5,878 nucleotides of DNA from Chloroflexota bacterium (GCA_030831265.1 JAURLM010000301.1:1-5878); one strand, 5' to 3'. Counted from the stretch's first letter, positions 1-5,878 are shown. Program-made: numbers and translations. Notes: generated by a model from the sequence alone, not told the origin.

Positions 1-1
1 C

Positions 2-319
2 GACGACGTTCCGTACTTTGTCGGCGAGTCTGGAAAGCAAATGGTCGAACTGCCTGTTCACTGGTCACTGGACGACGCCCCGTACTACACGTTCACGCCG
101 GTGGCCGGTCGGACCGCGCCAATCGCCACCCCGAACGATGTGCTCACCGCGTGGCAGTGGGAGTTCGACGGCGCGTACAGGGCAGGGCGGATGTTCATGC
201 TGACGATGCACCCGCACACCACAGGCCGATTCGCCCGGCTGGAAGCACTGAACAGGTTGATTCAGCATATGAAGGCCAGGCCAAAGGTCAGCTTCATGCG
301 CTGCATCGACGCCGCGTAG
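2..319 (+). CDS. Polysaccharide deacetylase (NodB-homology) family protein, C-terminal fragment
   Basis: Open from the left edge of the window (frame of base 2) to a TAG at 317-319, giving the last 105 residues of a protein whose start lies outside. The fragment reads like the end of a NodB-fold deacetylase of the PuuE/PgdA-like group. The segment VELPVHWSLDDAPYY (fragment residues 15-29) matches the usual 'P-x-x-W-x-x-DD' strand and loop. LTMHPHTTGR (67-76) carries the late conserved histidines (H70, H72), near where the family has its final active-site His motif. The tail has the helix and strand that close the barrel (RLEALNRLIQHMKARPKVSF). Family members hydrolyse N-acetyl or related C-N bonds in polysaccharides, or in small molecules such as allantoin. 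The substrate cannot be told here because the metal-binding N-terminal motifs are missing. An internal ATG at 41 is not the true start, since homology continues upstream. The enolase-superfamily gene follows on the same strand after 103 bases. Confidence 0.8.
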   Translation, partial: DDVPYFVGESGKQMVELPVHWSLDDAPYYTFTPVAGRTAPIATPNDVLTAWQWEFDGAYRAGRMFMLTMHPHTTGRFARLEALNRLIQHMKARPKVSFMRCIDAA

Positions 320-341
320 ATGTGGCGAGAGCAGCAGAACT

Positions 342-385
342 GATGCTGCCACCGTTGCAGGGCCGCGTCAGGTAGCATCTGCAAC
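342..385 (+). promoter_or_regulatory. Possible structured RNA element (hairpin or H-type pseudoknot) in the spacer before the enolase-superfamily gene
   Basis: GATGCTGCC (342-350) can pair with GGTAGCATC (371-379): nine pairs including one G-U wobble, across a 20-base loop. Within that loop GTTGCAG (354-360) is the exact complement of CTGCAAC (379-385), overlapping the first helix by one base. The two helices could form a pseudoknot or be alternative folds. There is no T-tract after it, so it is a poor intrinsic terminator. It lies 23 bases after the deacetylase stop and ends 37 bases before the next ATG. It might be a leader structure, an mRNA-stability hairpin or chance. Confidence 0.25.
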
Positions 386-422
386 TCTCACACCCAACGA
401 GACGGTAGACCACGGGAACGAC

Positions 423-1616
423 ATGAAAATCACCGACGTACGCGCATACTCCATCCGTATCTCGAAAGACAACTTCGCCACACCGGCCAGTTCATCCTCG
501 CATGGCGCGGGCGAGTCACGTCCTCCGGTCGATGACTTCGGTGACTACTTCATCGACCAATCGGCGTTCACGTCTATCTACTCGCACCACCACGAAACTA
601 CGCTTATTCGCCTTGAGACGGACACCGGCGTTGTGGGATGGGGAGAGGCGCAGTCACCTGTCGCCCCTCGCGTCACTCGGACAATTGTCGAAGAGTTGGT
701 CAGGCCACTGGTCATCAACCGTGATCCATTCGACATCGAGGCGATCTGGACACGTGCGTATGGCGCTATGCGCGAGCGAGGCCACCCGACAGGCTTCTAC
801 GTAGATGCGCTCGGCGGCATGGACGTGGCGCTGTGGGACATCTGCGGCAAGGTCACGGGTAAGCCCATCCACAAGCTGTCCGGTGGCCGATACCGGGATC
901 GTGTGCTGCTTTACGCCGGAATGGGTGGCACTGACCCGTCAGACGTCGCTGACAAGGCCGAGTATCACGTCGGCCACGGCTACAAGGCACTCAAGCTGCA
1001 CCTGCTCGTCGACCGCGACGGCGTCGCTGATATCGCCGCTGCAGTCAGGGAGCGAGTTGGCTCCGGCATCAAGTTGATGGTCGATGTCCACATGCGCCAG
1101 ACCGTCTCCAGTTCCATCGAACTGGGCCGCAGGCTGGAAGGGCTGGACTTCACATGGTTGGAGTCGCCAATCGTCCCCGATGACATCCCCGGCCAGGCTG
1201 AGATTGCGCGATCACTGGATATGGCGGTGGCGATTGGCGAGTGGAGTCGAACGCGCTACGAGATGCGAGAGGCATTTGAGCGGCGCGCGTACGACATAGT
1301 TATGCATGACATTGGCCGGACGGGCATTACCGAAGGCAAGCGCATCGCAACGCTGGCGGACACATACAACATTCCCGTCGCTCCACATGTTGGCGGTGGT
1401 GGGATTCTTGCTGTCGCAGCGACGGTGGAGTTTTCCGCATCCTGCCCGAACTTCATGATCATGGAGCATAGCCACGATGCCAACGCCATGAAGGCGGCCA
1501 TCCTGAAAGAGCCGTATGACCCTGTTGACGGCTATTTCCACGTCACAGACAAGCCCGGCCTCGGCGTTGAGGTTGACGAGACAAAGCTGGAACGCTTCAA
1601 GTTTCCTGACAGGTAG
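423..1616 (+). CDS. Mandelate racemase/muconate lactonizing enzyme (enolase superfamily) protein, probable acid-sugar dehydratase
   Basis: A complete protein of 397 residues, the normal length for this superfamily. The ATG gives the typical first strand MKITDVRAYSIRI, and GGGA at 414-417 is a weak ribosome site. The N-terminal capping domain spans about residues 1-130, including the conserved turn DTGVVGWGEA (67-76). The barrel follows. Visible catalytic residues are Lys191 at the end of barrel strand 2, metal ligands Asp221 (VDVH), Glu247 (WLESP) and Glu273 (IGEW), Asp296 (HDIGR) paired with His322 (APHVGGGG), and Glu348 (MEHS). A His-Asp dyad with these ligands places it in the mandelate racemase subgroup. 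These enzymes abstract a proton alpha to a carboxylate using Mg2+, and most are cytosolic sugar-acid dehydratases. Two oddities: the usual KxK is KLH (191-193), and the 20s specificity loop (about residues 15-58) is long, with a Ser-rich stretch and a triple His at 55-57. The substrate is not predictable. The neighbouring deacetylase may be co-transcribed. Confidence 0.93.
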   Translation: MKITDVRAYSIRISKDNFATPASSSSHGAGESRPPVDDFGDYFIDQSAFTSIYSHHHETTLIRLETDTGVVGWGEAQSPVAPRVTRTIVEELVRPLVINRDPFDIEAIWTRAYGAMRERGHPTGFYVDALGGMDVALWDICGKVTGKPIHKLSGGRYRDRVLLYAGMGGTDPSDVADKAEYHVGHGYKALKLHLLVDRDGVADIAAAVRERVGSGIKLMVDVHMRQTVSSSIELGRRLEGLDFTWLESPIVPDDIPGQAEIARSLDMAVAIGEWSRTRYEMREAFERRAYDIVMHDIGRTGITEGKRIATLADTYNIPVAPHVGGGGILAVAATVEFSASCPNFMIMEHSHDANAMKAAILKEPYDPVDGYFHVTDKPGLGVEVDETKLERFKFPDR

Positions 1617-1627
1617 AAATCAAAACA

Positions 1628-1651
1628 GCCACCGGACATTACTCCGGTGGC
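1628..1651. terminator. Probable shared intrinsic terminator between convergent genes
   Basis: GCCACCGGA (1628-1636) and TCCGGTGGC (1643-1651) form a perfect 9-bp GC-rich stem with a 6-base loop. It starts 11 bases after the stop of the enolase-superfamily gene and sits 39 bases beyond the stop of the convergent aldolase-like gene. On the plus strand the stem is followed by only CGTTTC. On the minus strand it is followed by TGTTTTGATTT, a better T-rich tail. It most likely ends the minus-strand transcript and may also serve the plus-strand one. Confidence 0.75.
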
Positions 1652-1690
1652 CGTTTCATCAAGTAACCTCAGCCGAACAGACCTGCTCGT

Positions 1691-2635
1691 CTACATCACT
1701 TCTGCGGTTGATCTTGCATCTGAGAACACACGCTGAAGGCTTGCGATGCGCCGTGCGATGCGCTCTATGGCTACATCCTCGGTAATCAGGCCGCGCTGCA
1801 AGCGTGCGAGTTGGGCAAAGTATGCGGCTGGTCCAATCAGGATTCCCGTTGCACCAAGTGTTCGGGCCGCCAGCGCCGTCATCTCCTCCTCCTCACGAGT
1901 CGGATAGTCAGACTCGTCGGAAGGGTCTGGCTCTGATCCGACCGCGAAAAGCACTGAGATGCCGTAGCGTTCATCCAGATGTGCCTGCGCTGCGAGCATG
2001 GCTGCTGAGCGCTTGTCCGCTGGTGACTCAACAACCCATGCGCTTGGCTCTACACCTGCGTCCTGGAGTTGTCTCATAGACTCCAGCAGGACCATTGTGC
2101 GCGCCTGCTCGTATCCGCCGGTACGTTCAATCTGGCGACGTGTTGGCGATGCGGTCAGTTCAACCATTAGACCACGATTGCCGGCCCGGCATTTTCGCGA
2201 GAGCCTGAACAGGGAATCCTGTGCCTGCTCACGCACATGCCGCGGGGAGTCCGGGTTGTAGTTGACGCGTACTGCTGCGAAATCCGCATCCAGCCTCGTC
2301 GTCACATCCCATCCACGCGTTGGCGTAAGTTCTGAACCGCCGTCTTCGCCACGACGATCGGCTGACACTGCAGTTAGCAGTGACATACCGCGTGCTCGTA
2401 GCAATATCGCCTCACCAAGGTCAGATTCCGACCATATTGCCGCCTGTGATTTTGACAGGCCGTTTTCAACAGCACGCTTCACGGCATTGAACACCACAGT
2501 TTTCAGCCGGGCGGCCTGGTGCCTGTCGGAAGCTGTTGGCTCGCCGGTGGTGCCGACAAGCTCTCGACAAAAATTTATACGGTGATCGAGTCCCACCATG
2601 AACATGGTTGGGGATCCCGTGATGTCCTGAATCAT
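1691..2635 (-). CDS. DUF2090-like / class I aldolase-like TIM-barrel protein (related to the IolC C-terminal domain and LacD)
   Basis: A complete protein of 314 residues. It resembles the DUF2090 domain found at the C terminus of some IolC proteins (2-deoxy-5-keto-gluconate-6-phosphate aldolase) and, more distantly, LacD-type tagatose-bisphosphate aldolases. Matching landmarks in order: MVGLDHR (13-19) on strand 1; LKTVVFNAV (44-52) in helix 1; SESDLGEAILLRA (69-81), where family members have the 'DE..G' turn; AVRVNYNPDS (121-130), equivalent to the 'K..v.YhpDd' strand; GLMVELTASP (155-164); and GATGILIGPAA (261-271) near the phosphate-binding end. No kinase domain is attached, unlike bifunctional IolC. 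Arg123 occupies the position where I expect the Schiff-base lysine, so aldolase activity is doubtful. The start is well fixed: GGAG lies 8 bases upstream and an in-frame TAG sits one codon before the ATG. It is 121 bases downstream of pgi on the same strand, which suggests a role in sugar or sugar-phosphate metabolism. The family assignment is from remembered motifs and the substrate is unknown. Confidence 0.75.
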   Translation of the reverse strand: MIQDITGSPTMFMVGLDHRINFCRELVGTTGEPTASDRHQAARLKTVVFNAVKRAVENGLSKSQAAIWSESDLGEAILLRARGMSLLTAVSADRRGEDGGSELTPTRGWDVTTRLDADFAAVRVNYNPDSPRHVREQAQDSLFRLSRKCRAGNRGLMVELTASPTRRQIERTGGYEQARTMVLLESMRQLQDAGVEPSAWVVESPADKRSAAMLAAQAHLDERYGISVLFAVGSEPDPSDESDYPTREEEEMTALAARTLGATGILIGPAAYFAQLARLQRGLITEDVAIERIARRIASLQRVFSDARSTAEVM

Positions 2636-2643
2636 CGGCTATT

Positions 2644-2650
2644 CTCCACT
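2644..2650 (-). promoter_or_regulatory. Ribosome binding site of the aldolase-like gene
   Basis: On the minus strand AGTGGAG lies 8 bases before the ATG at 2635. Between them, at 2641-2639, is an in-frame TAG that rules out any longer start. The only in-frame alternative nearby is the Met 10 codons inside (MFMVGLDHR). Confidence 0.7.
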
Positions 2651-2677
2651 TCTGCGCCGGGAGCTGCGTTGTGCAGA

Positions 2678-2691
2678 TTGCAGTCGTGCAA
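2678..2691. promoter_or_regulatory. Small inverted repeat TTGCA-N4-TGCAA in the pgi/aldolase-like spacer (possible operator)
   Basis: TTGCA (2678-2682) and TGCAA (2687-2691) are perfect 5-base arms around GTCG. The site is 43 bases upstream of the aldolase-like start, in a 121-base spacer. Its size and symmetry would suit a dimeric repressor, but 5-base arms arise often by chance and no matching promoter boxes are clear. No other copy of the full palindrome was noticed in the window. Confidence 0.2.
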
Positions 2692-2756
2692 CGTCCTCAC
2701 ACGTTACTGGTCTCTCGCTCCTCCTCACTGAAGCGAATGACCGTTTCGTCTGCTCT

Positions 2757-4355
2757 CTAATCTCTCAATGCACCTTCTATCTCTGCCACAGCGTTTTTAC
2801 GCAATGTGGCGGTCCGAATCCGACGCCCGCGGTCACGTAGTACCTCAAAGTCTCCATACGCCTGAGCAGGTGTAAGAGCGCCGAGAGTGTATGACTCGCC
2901 TGGTACTTTTATGTCACCGGAACCGTGTGAAACTATGCCAATGAAGCGAATTGATTTCGTTCCACCTTTGTAGAGCTGTCCCGTGGAGTGCAGATAGCGC
3001 GGTCCGTAGCCGAAAGTGGTGGCCATTCCGGTAGTTTTCGTGATGAAAGCCCGCAGTTTTGAGAACGCGTGGCTCAGCTCATCTGACTCTGGCAAGAACG
3101 CACCTATTGCCACGTAGTCGCCGGTTTTTGGCGTTTCAGTTAGAGATTTCAACGCAGTTTCCAGGTCTGAAATTGAGTCATCGGACGGAAGGTTTCCGGA
3201 GTCCAGTATGGCTCGCGCCTTGTCTTTTGCAGCGTTCACGTCAGGCTGGTCGAACGGGAATATTCCTATGACATGTCCGGCGACCCCGGTGGCAAACTCC
3301 CAGCGGAAGAACTCTGCGCCTATGCCAGCTAGATCTGTCACGTTGAGCGTCAACACGGGTTGGCCGGATGTCACTAGTTTTTCTATGTGTGCGTCAGTGG
3401 CAGTATTGTCTGCACATTCGAGCCGCATGTAGACGAAATTGCGGTCGTCGCCGTACCAGTTGGTCGGGTAAAGCTGTTCACCGGCTACGGGGATGAGTCC
3501 TTTGCCGTGCTTGCCGGTGGACTCAGCAAGCAACTGCTCAACCCACAGTCCGAAGCGCTCAAGCCCCGGCGATGTGATTAGCGTCACCTTGTCACGGCCA
3601 TTTAGAGCGTGCGCACCGAGGGTTGCTCCCAGCAATAGGCCTGGATTGTCTTCCATGTCCGCCCGGCATGCTTGCGCTATCTCCTGTGCAGATTGCTGCA
3701 AGTTCGAAATCTCAATCCCAAGCGCACTGGCAGGAAACATGCCGAATGCGGTCAATGCAGAAAACCTGCCGCCCACGTCCCGCGGGGTCTCAAGCCAGTG
3801 AGCGAACTGGCCTTCGCTTGCTCGGTTCGCAAGCGGAGTTCCAGCGTCAGTGATGGCAATGAAGTGTGCAGAGACATCGCTCACGCCTGCGTCAGCCAGG
3901 GCAGATCGAAAATACTTCTCAAGCGAAAGCGGTTCGACAGTAGTTCCAGACTTGCTTGCAACTATGAATGCTGTGTTTGGTAACGGCAGGGCAGCGGTGA
4001 CCGGACCTATCGTGTCGGGGTTTACCGTGTCCAGCACATGGAGGTTCATTCCACCTGGCTGCGTACCGAAGACAACTCGCAGCACTTCTGGTGTCATGCT
4101 GCTGCCGCCCATGCCAAGAACCACGATTTCGGTTATCGCCCTGTCCCGCAGGCGTGTGGCGACTTCATCAAACAGAGATATCTGCTTTTCGAGTTTGGTC
4201 GGCAGTTCCAGCCAGCCCATGATCTCGGCAGCAGGTTCGGCTCCCGGTGATTCCGGTGGCCATAGCGATGCATCTTTCTGCCAAATGCGGCTGGCTACGC
4301 GGTCAATGACTAGCTGCTTCAGTGTTGTGGAAACTGATGATTGTCCAGGAGTCAT
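2757..4355 (-). CDS. pgi: Glucose-6-phosphate isomerase, stand-alone form of the transaldolase-fusion (Tal-PGI) type
   Basis: Interconverts glucose 6-phosphate and fructose 6-phosphate in the cytosol, linking glycolysis/gluconeogenesis with the pentose-phosphate route. Counting from the ATG used here (532 residues), it has two SIS-fold halves. The first has an N-terminal RIWQKDASLW stretch (23-32) typical of PGI domains in Tal-PGI fusions, GMGGSS (81-86), phosphate-loop SKSGTTVEP (134-142) and the PGI signature DVGGRFS with Arg197 (193-199). The second has the catalytic-Glu segment EQLLAESTGKHGKG (Glu278), then LHSTGQLYKGGTK (455-467) with His456. I see no classical C-terminal WGVELGK motif; the equivalent region reads LGALTPAQAYGD, as I remember for the fusion type. 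No transaldolase half is attached or adjacent. I chose ATG 4355 because AAGG lies 8 bases upstream. A GTG at 4388 would add 11 residues of low-complexity sequence without a good ribosome site. pntB lies upstream and the aldolase-like gene downstream, on the same strand. Confidence 0.93.
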   Translation of the reverse strand: MTPGQSSVSTTLKQLVIDRVASRIWQKDASLWPPESPGAEPAAEIMGWLELPTKLEKQISLFDEVATRLRDRAITEIVVLGMGGSSMTPEVLRVVFGTQPGGMNLHVLDTVNPDTIGPVTAALPLPNTAFIVASKSGTTVEPLSLEKYFRSALADAGVSDVSAHFIAITDAGTPLANRASEGQFAHWLETPRDVGGRFSALTAFGMFPASALGIEISNLQQSAQEIAQACRADMEDNPGLLLGATLGAHALNGRDKVTLITSPGLERFGLWVEQLLAESTGKHGKGLIPVAGEQLYPTNWYGDDRNFVYMRLECADNTATDAHIEKLVTSGQPVLTLNVTDLAGIGAEFFRWEFATGVAGHVIGIFPFDQPDVNAAKDKARAILDSGNLPSDDSISDLETALKSLTETPKTGDYVAIGAFLPESDELSHAFSKLRAFITKTTGMATTFGYGPRYLHSTGQLYKGGTKSIRFIGIVSHGSGDIKVPGESYTLGALTPAQAYGDFEVLRDRGRRIRTATLRKNAVAEIEGALRD

Positions 4356-4498
4356 GTCACATGCCTTGCAGGTGGCCGTGGCGCTCACATGAATAGTTTT
4401 GAGCGCGTAGGTATGCTCCTACATTACGCCATGCAAAGCACAGTACCAGTGGAAGAATGTGAATTCCCGTACGGTGCAAACAACAATCAACAGAACGC
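4356..4498 (-). other. Spacer between pntB and pgi, no confident element
   Basis: These 143 bases lie between the pntB stop and the preferred pgi start. They hold the alternative GTG start at 4388, an imperfect 16-base palindrome GTAGG-N6-CCTAC (4407-4422) and several TTG-containing hexamers on the minus strand. None has a good -10 box at 16-18 bases. There is no GC-rich hairpin with a T-tract after pntB, so read-through from pntB into pgi is possible, but a promoter here cannot be excluded. Confidence 0.4.
4364..4367 (-). promoter_or_regulatory. Likely ribosome binding site deciding the pgi start
   Basis: On the minus strand AAGG lies 8 bases before the ATG at 4355. The alternative GTG at 4388 is preceded by an A/T-mixed stretch with no purine-rich motif at usual spacing; the nearest, AGGAGC, is about 27 bases away. 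This favours the shorter protein. Confidence 0.45.
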
Positions 4499-5878
4499 TT
4501 AGAGCGCCTTGACCTCACGGACGAGTGCTTCTACCGATGCACGTGCATCGCCGAAGAACATCATCGTCTTGTCGAGGTAGAACAACTCGTTGTCCACACC
4601 TGCGAAACCCGAGGCCATCGACCGCTTGAGCACGACAACGGCGTTTGATGCGTCCACGTTCAGGATTGGCATACCGTAGATTGGGCTCGAAGGATCGGTA
4701 CGGGCAATTGGATTGGTGACGTCGTTAGCGCCGATGACTATCGAGACATCTGTGCGGTCAAACTCCGAGTTGATCTCGTCAAGATCCTTCAGTTCGTCGT
4801 AAGGAACGTTGGCTTCGGCCAGAAGCACGTTCATGTGCCCCGGCATTCGGCCTGCCACCGGGTGGACCGCGTACTTCACGCTAACACCGCGTGCTTTCAG
4901 CACATCCGCCAGTTCGCGCACTGCGTGCTGCGCCTGCGCCACCGCAAGGCCGTAGCCCGGAACGAAGACAACACTGCGTGCATAACTCAGAACCATTGCG
5001 ACGTCTTCAGCCGTTACTGACCTGACCGGTCGTTGTTCGACCGCTCCGGCAGAACCACCGCCATTTGCAACAGCGCCGAAGCCACCCAGCATCACGTTCG
5101 CCAGCGATCGGTTCATCGCCTTGGTCATGATCTGGGTCAGGATGATTCCTGATGCACCAACCAGTGATCCGGCGATGATGAGCATGTTGTTGTTGAGCAC
5201 AAAACCGGTTGCGGCAGCCGCTATACCTGAATATGAGTTCAGCAGGGCAACCACAACTGGCATGTCTGCACCACCAATCGGGATGACCAGCAGTATTCCC
5301 AGCGCCAGTGCCAGGATGCCCATCAGAGCAAACAGGCCAACGTTGCTTGGTTCGTACACAAGGTATGCACCGAGCGCGATCGCCCCTATAAGAAGGACTC
5401 CACTGACGTAGTTCCGTGCTGGAATCAACACCGGTCGAGTTGCTACAAATCCTTGCAACTTGCCGAAAGCTATGAAGCTACCGGTCAGCGTGACGGCTCC
5501 AACGATGGTTCCTGCCATGATTGTGACGAGCGACACCGAACTGAGGATGTCTTCGTTTTCGATCAACTCTGCGGTGGCCACCAGTGCTGATGCCGCACCG
5601 CCAAAGCCATTGAATATGGCAACCATCTGGGGCATGGCAGTCATCTGGACACGCCGTGCGAAAACCGCACCAATCGCCGCACCGATGACAACGCCAAGGA
5701 TGATCCATTCAATGCGGACGATATCGCGGTCGATGAGCGTTACGACTACCGCCATCAGCATTGCAACCGCTGCCATACGGTTACCGGTACGTGCGGTCGA
5801 CGGGTGCGACAGTCTCTTGAGGCCAACGATGAACAGGATAGATGCAAGGATGTAGACCGCGTTCGTCACATTCAAGAC
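4499..5878 (-). CDS. pntB: NAD(P) transhydrogenase subunit beta (PntB), start at or just beyond the window edge
   Basis: Membrane subunit of the proton-translocating transhydrogenase, which reduces NADP+ with NADH at the expense of the proton gradient. Counting from a TTG at 5875 (458 residues), residues 4-250 contain about nine hydrophobic helices (domain II), with the landmark RRVQMTAMPQMVAIFNGFGG (74-93). A Gly/Ala-rich linker (about 264-282) leads to the cytosolic NADP(H)-binding domain III. Its fingerprints are GYGLAVAQAQ (307-316), HPVAGRMPGHMNVLLAEA (338-355), IGANDVTNP (381-389), YGMPILNVDA (400-409) and KRSMASGFAGVDN (417-429), where Lys417-Arg418 should hold the NADP 2'-phosphate. 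Asn89 sits where E. coli PntB has the proton-channel His91, a variant I recall from other bacterial PntBs. The length is close to the usual 460 or so, so few residues are missing. The frame is open to the window edge, and TTG 5875, GTG 5869 or an upstream codon could be the start. The pntA genes are expected just outside. The TAA lies 143 bases before pgi. Confidence 0.95.
   Translation of the reverse strand, partial: VLNVTNAVYILASILFIVGLKRLSHPSTARTGNRMAAVAMLMAVVVTLIDRDIVRIEWIILGVVIGAAIGAVFARRVQMTAMPQMVAIFNGFGGAASALVATAELIENEDILSSVSLVTIMAGTIVGAVTLTGSFIAFGKLQGFVATRPVLIPARNYVSGVLLIGAIALGAYLVYEPSNVGLFALMGILALALGILLVIPIGGADMPVVVALLNSYSGIAAAATGFVLNNNMLIIAGSLVGASGIILTQIMTKAMNRSLANVMLGGFGAVANGGGSAGAVEQRPVRSVTAEDVAMVLSYARSVVFVPGYGLAVAQAQHAVRELADVLKARGVSVKYAVHPVAGRMPGHMNVLLAEANVPYDELKDLDEINSEFDRTDVSIVIGANDVTNPIARTDPSSPIYGMPILNVDASNAVVVLKRSMASGFAGVDNELFYLDKTMMFFGDARASVEALVREVKAL

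Noticed and set aside
1212..1541. A 109-codon minus-strand open frame opposite the enolase-superfamily gene
   Set aside because: It overlaps the catalytic barrel of a clear enzyme gene and shows no motif of its own.
1516..1785. An 89-codon plus-strand open frame spanning the convergent junction
   Set aside because: It starts inside one gene, reads through the terminator hairpin and ends antisense to another gene. No ribosome site or motif supports it.
2639..2728. A 29-codon minus-strand frame with a GTG start in the pgi/aldolase-like spacer, ending two codons before the aldolase-like ATG
   Set aside because: The purine-rich AGGAGG lies after its GTG instead of before it, the product is a low-complexity Arg/Ser-rich peptide, and no leader-peptide or attenuator hairpin logic is evident.
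3850..4392. A 180-codon open frame on the plus strand opposite pgi
   Set aside because: It lies antisense to the well-supported pgi gene, its protein is Ser/Arg/Thr-rich without recognisable motifs, and the opposite strand shows strong family motifs throughout.
4407..4422. Imperfect palindrome GTAGG-N6-CCTAC upstream of pgi as an operator or attenuator
   Set aside because: Only five bases per arm pair, the core is asymmetric, and there is no T-tract or recognisable promoter alongside.
5460..5855. A 131-codon open frame on the plus strand opposite pntB
   Set aside because: It is a mirror of the hydrophobic helices of PntB, giving Met/Thr/Ala/Pro-rich sequence with no domain.
1..5878. A possible defence, mobile or other multi-gene novel system
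   Set aside because: All five genes fit metabolic or cell-envelope families. There are no transposase, integrase, nuclease, toxin or repeat-array signals, and spacers are short.

Overview
The window looks like ordinary chromosomal sequence from a bacterium of moderate GC content. It is densely coding, with spacers of roughly 75 to 145 bases. It holds the 3' end of a polysaccharide-deacetylase-family gene, a complete enolase-superfamily (mandelate racemase type) gene, a complete IolC-C-terminal/LacD-like aldolase-family gene (DUF2090-like), a complete glucose-6-phosphate isomerase gene of the transaldolase-fusion type, and the nearly complete pntB gene of the proton-translocating transhydrogenase. 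I saw no RNA gene, mobile element, CRISPR array or phage gene. The pairing of an uncharacterised mandelate-racemase-like enzyme with a NodB-type deacetylase, and a PGI of the Tal-PGI type, would suit a Chloroflexota lineage such as SAR202, whose genomes carry many enolase-superfamily paralogues. This placement is an inference from gene content and is weak.

Layout. Bases 2-319 (+) are the C-terminal 105 residues of the deacetylase. After a 103-base spacer with a possible structured RNA element, the enolase-superfamily gene runs from 423 to 1616 (+). A 9-bp hairpin at 1628-1651 follows 11 bases later. It lies between convergent genes and has the T-rich tail expected of an intrinsic terminator mainly on its minus-strand side. 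The rest is on the minus strand and transcribed right to left: pntB (5878 down to 4499), pgi (4355 down to 2757) and the aldolase-like gene (2635 down to 1691). The gaps are 143 and 121 bases, so the three could form one loose transcription unit or be separate.

How the genes may work together. PntB contributes to making NADPH from NADH using the proton gradient, and PGI links glycolysis/gluconeogenesis to the pentose-phosphate pathway, the other main NADPH source. The aldolase-like protein probably also acts on a sugar or sugar phosphate, but it carries Arg where I expect the Schiff-base Lys, so its reaction is uncertain. The enolase-superfamily protein keeps three metal ligands and the His-Asp dyad of the mandelate racemase subgroup, which points to an acid-sugar dehydratase or racemase, but its KxK motif reads Lys-Leu-His and its specificity loop is long. 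I found no convincing new multi-gene system. The most useful leads are these active-site departures in the two enzymes of unknown substrate.
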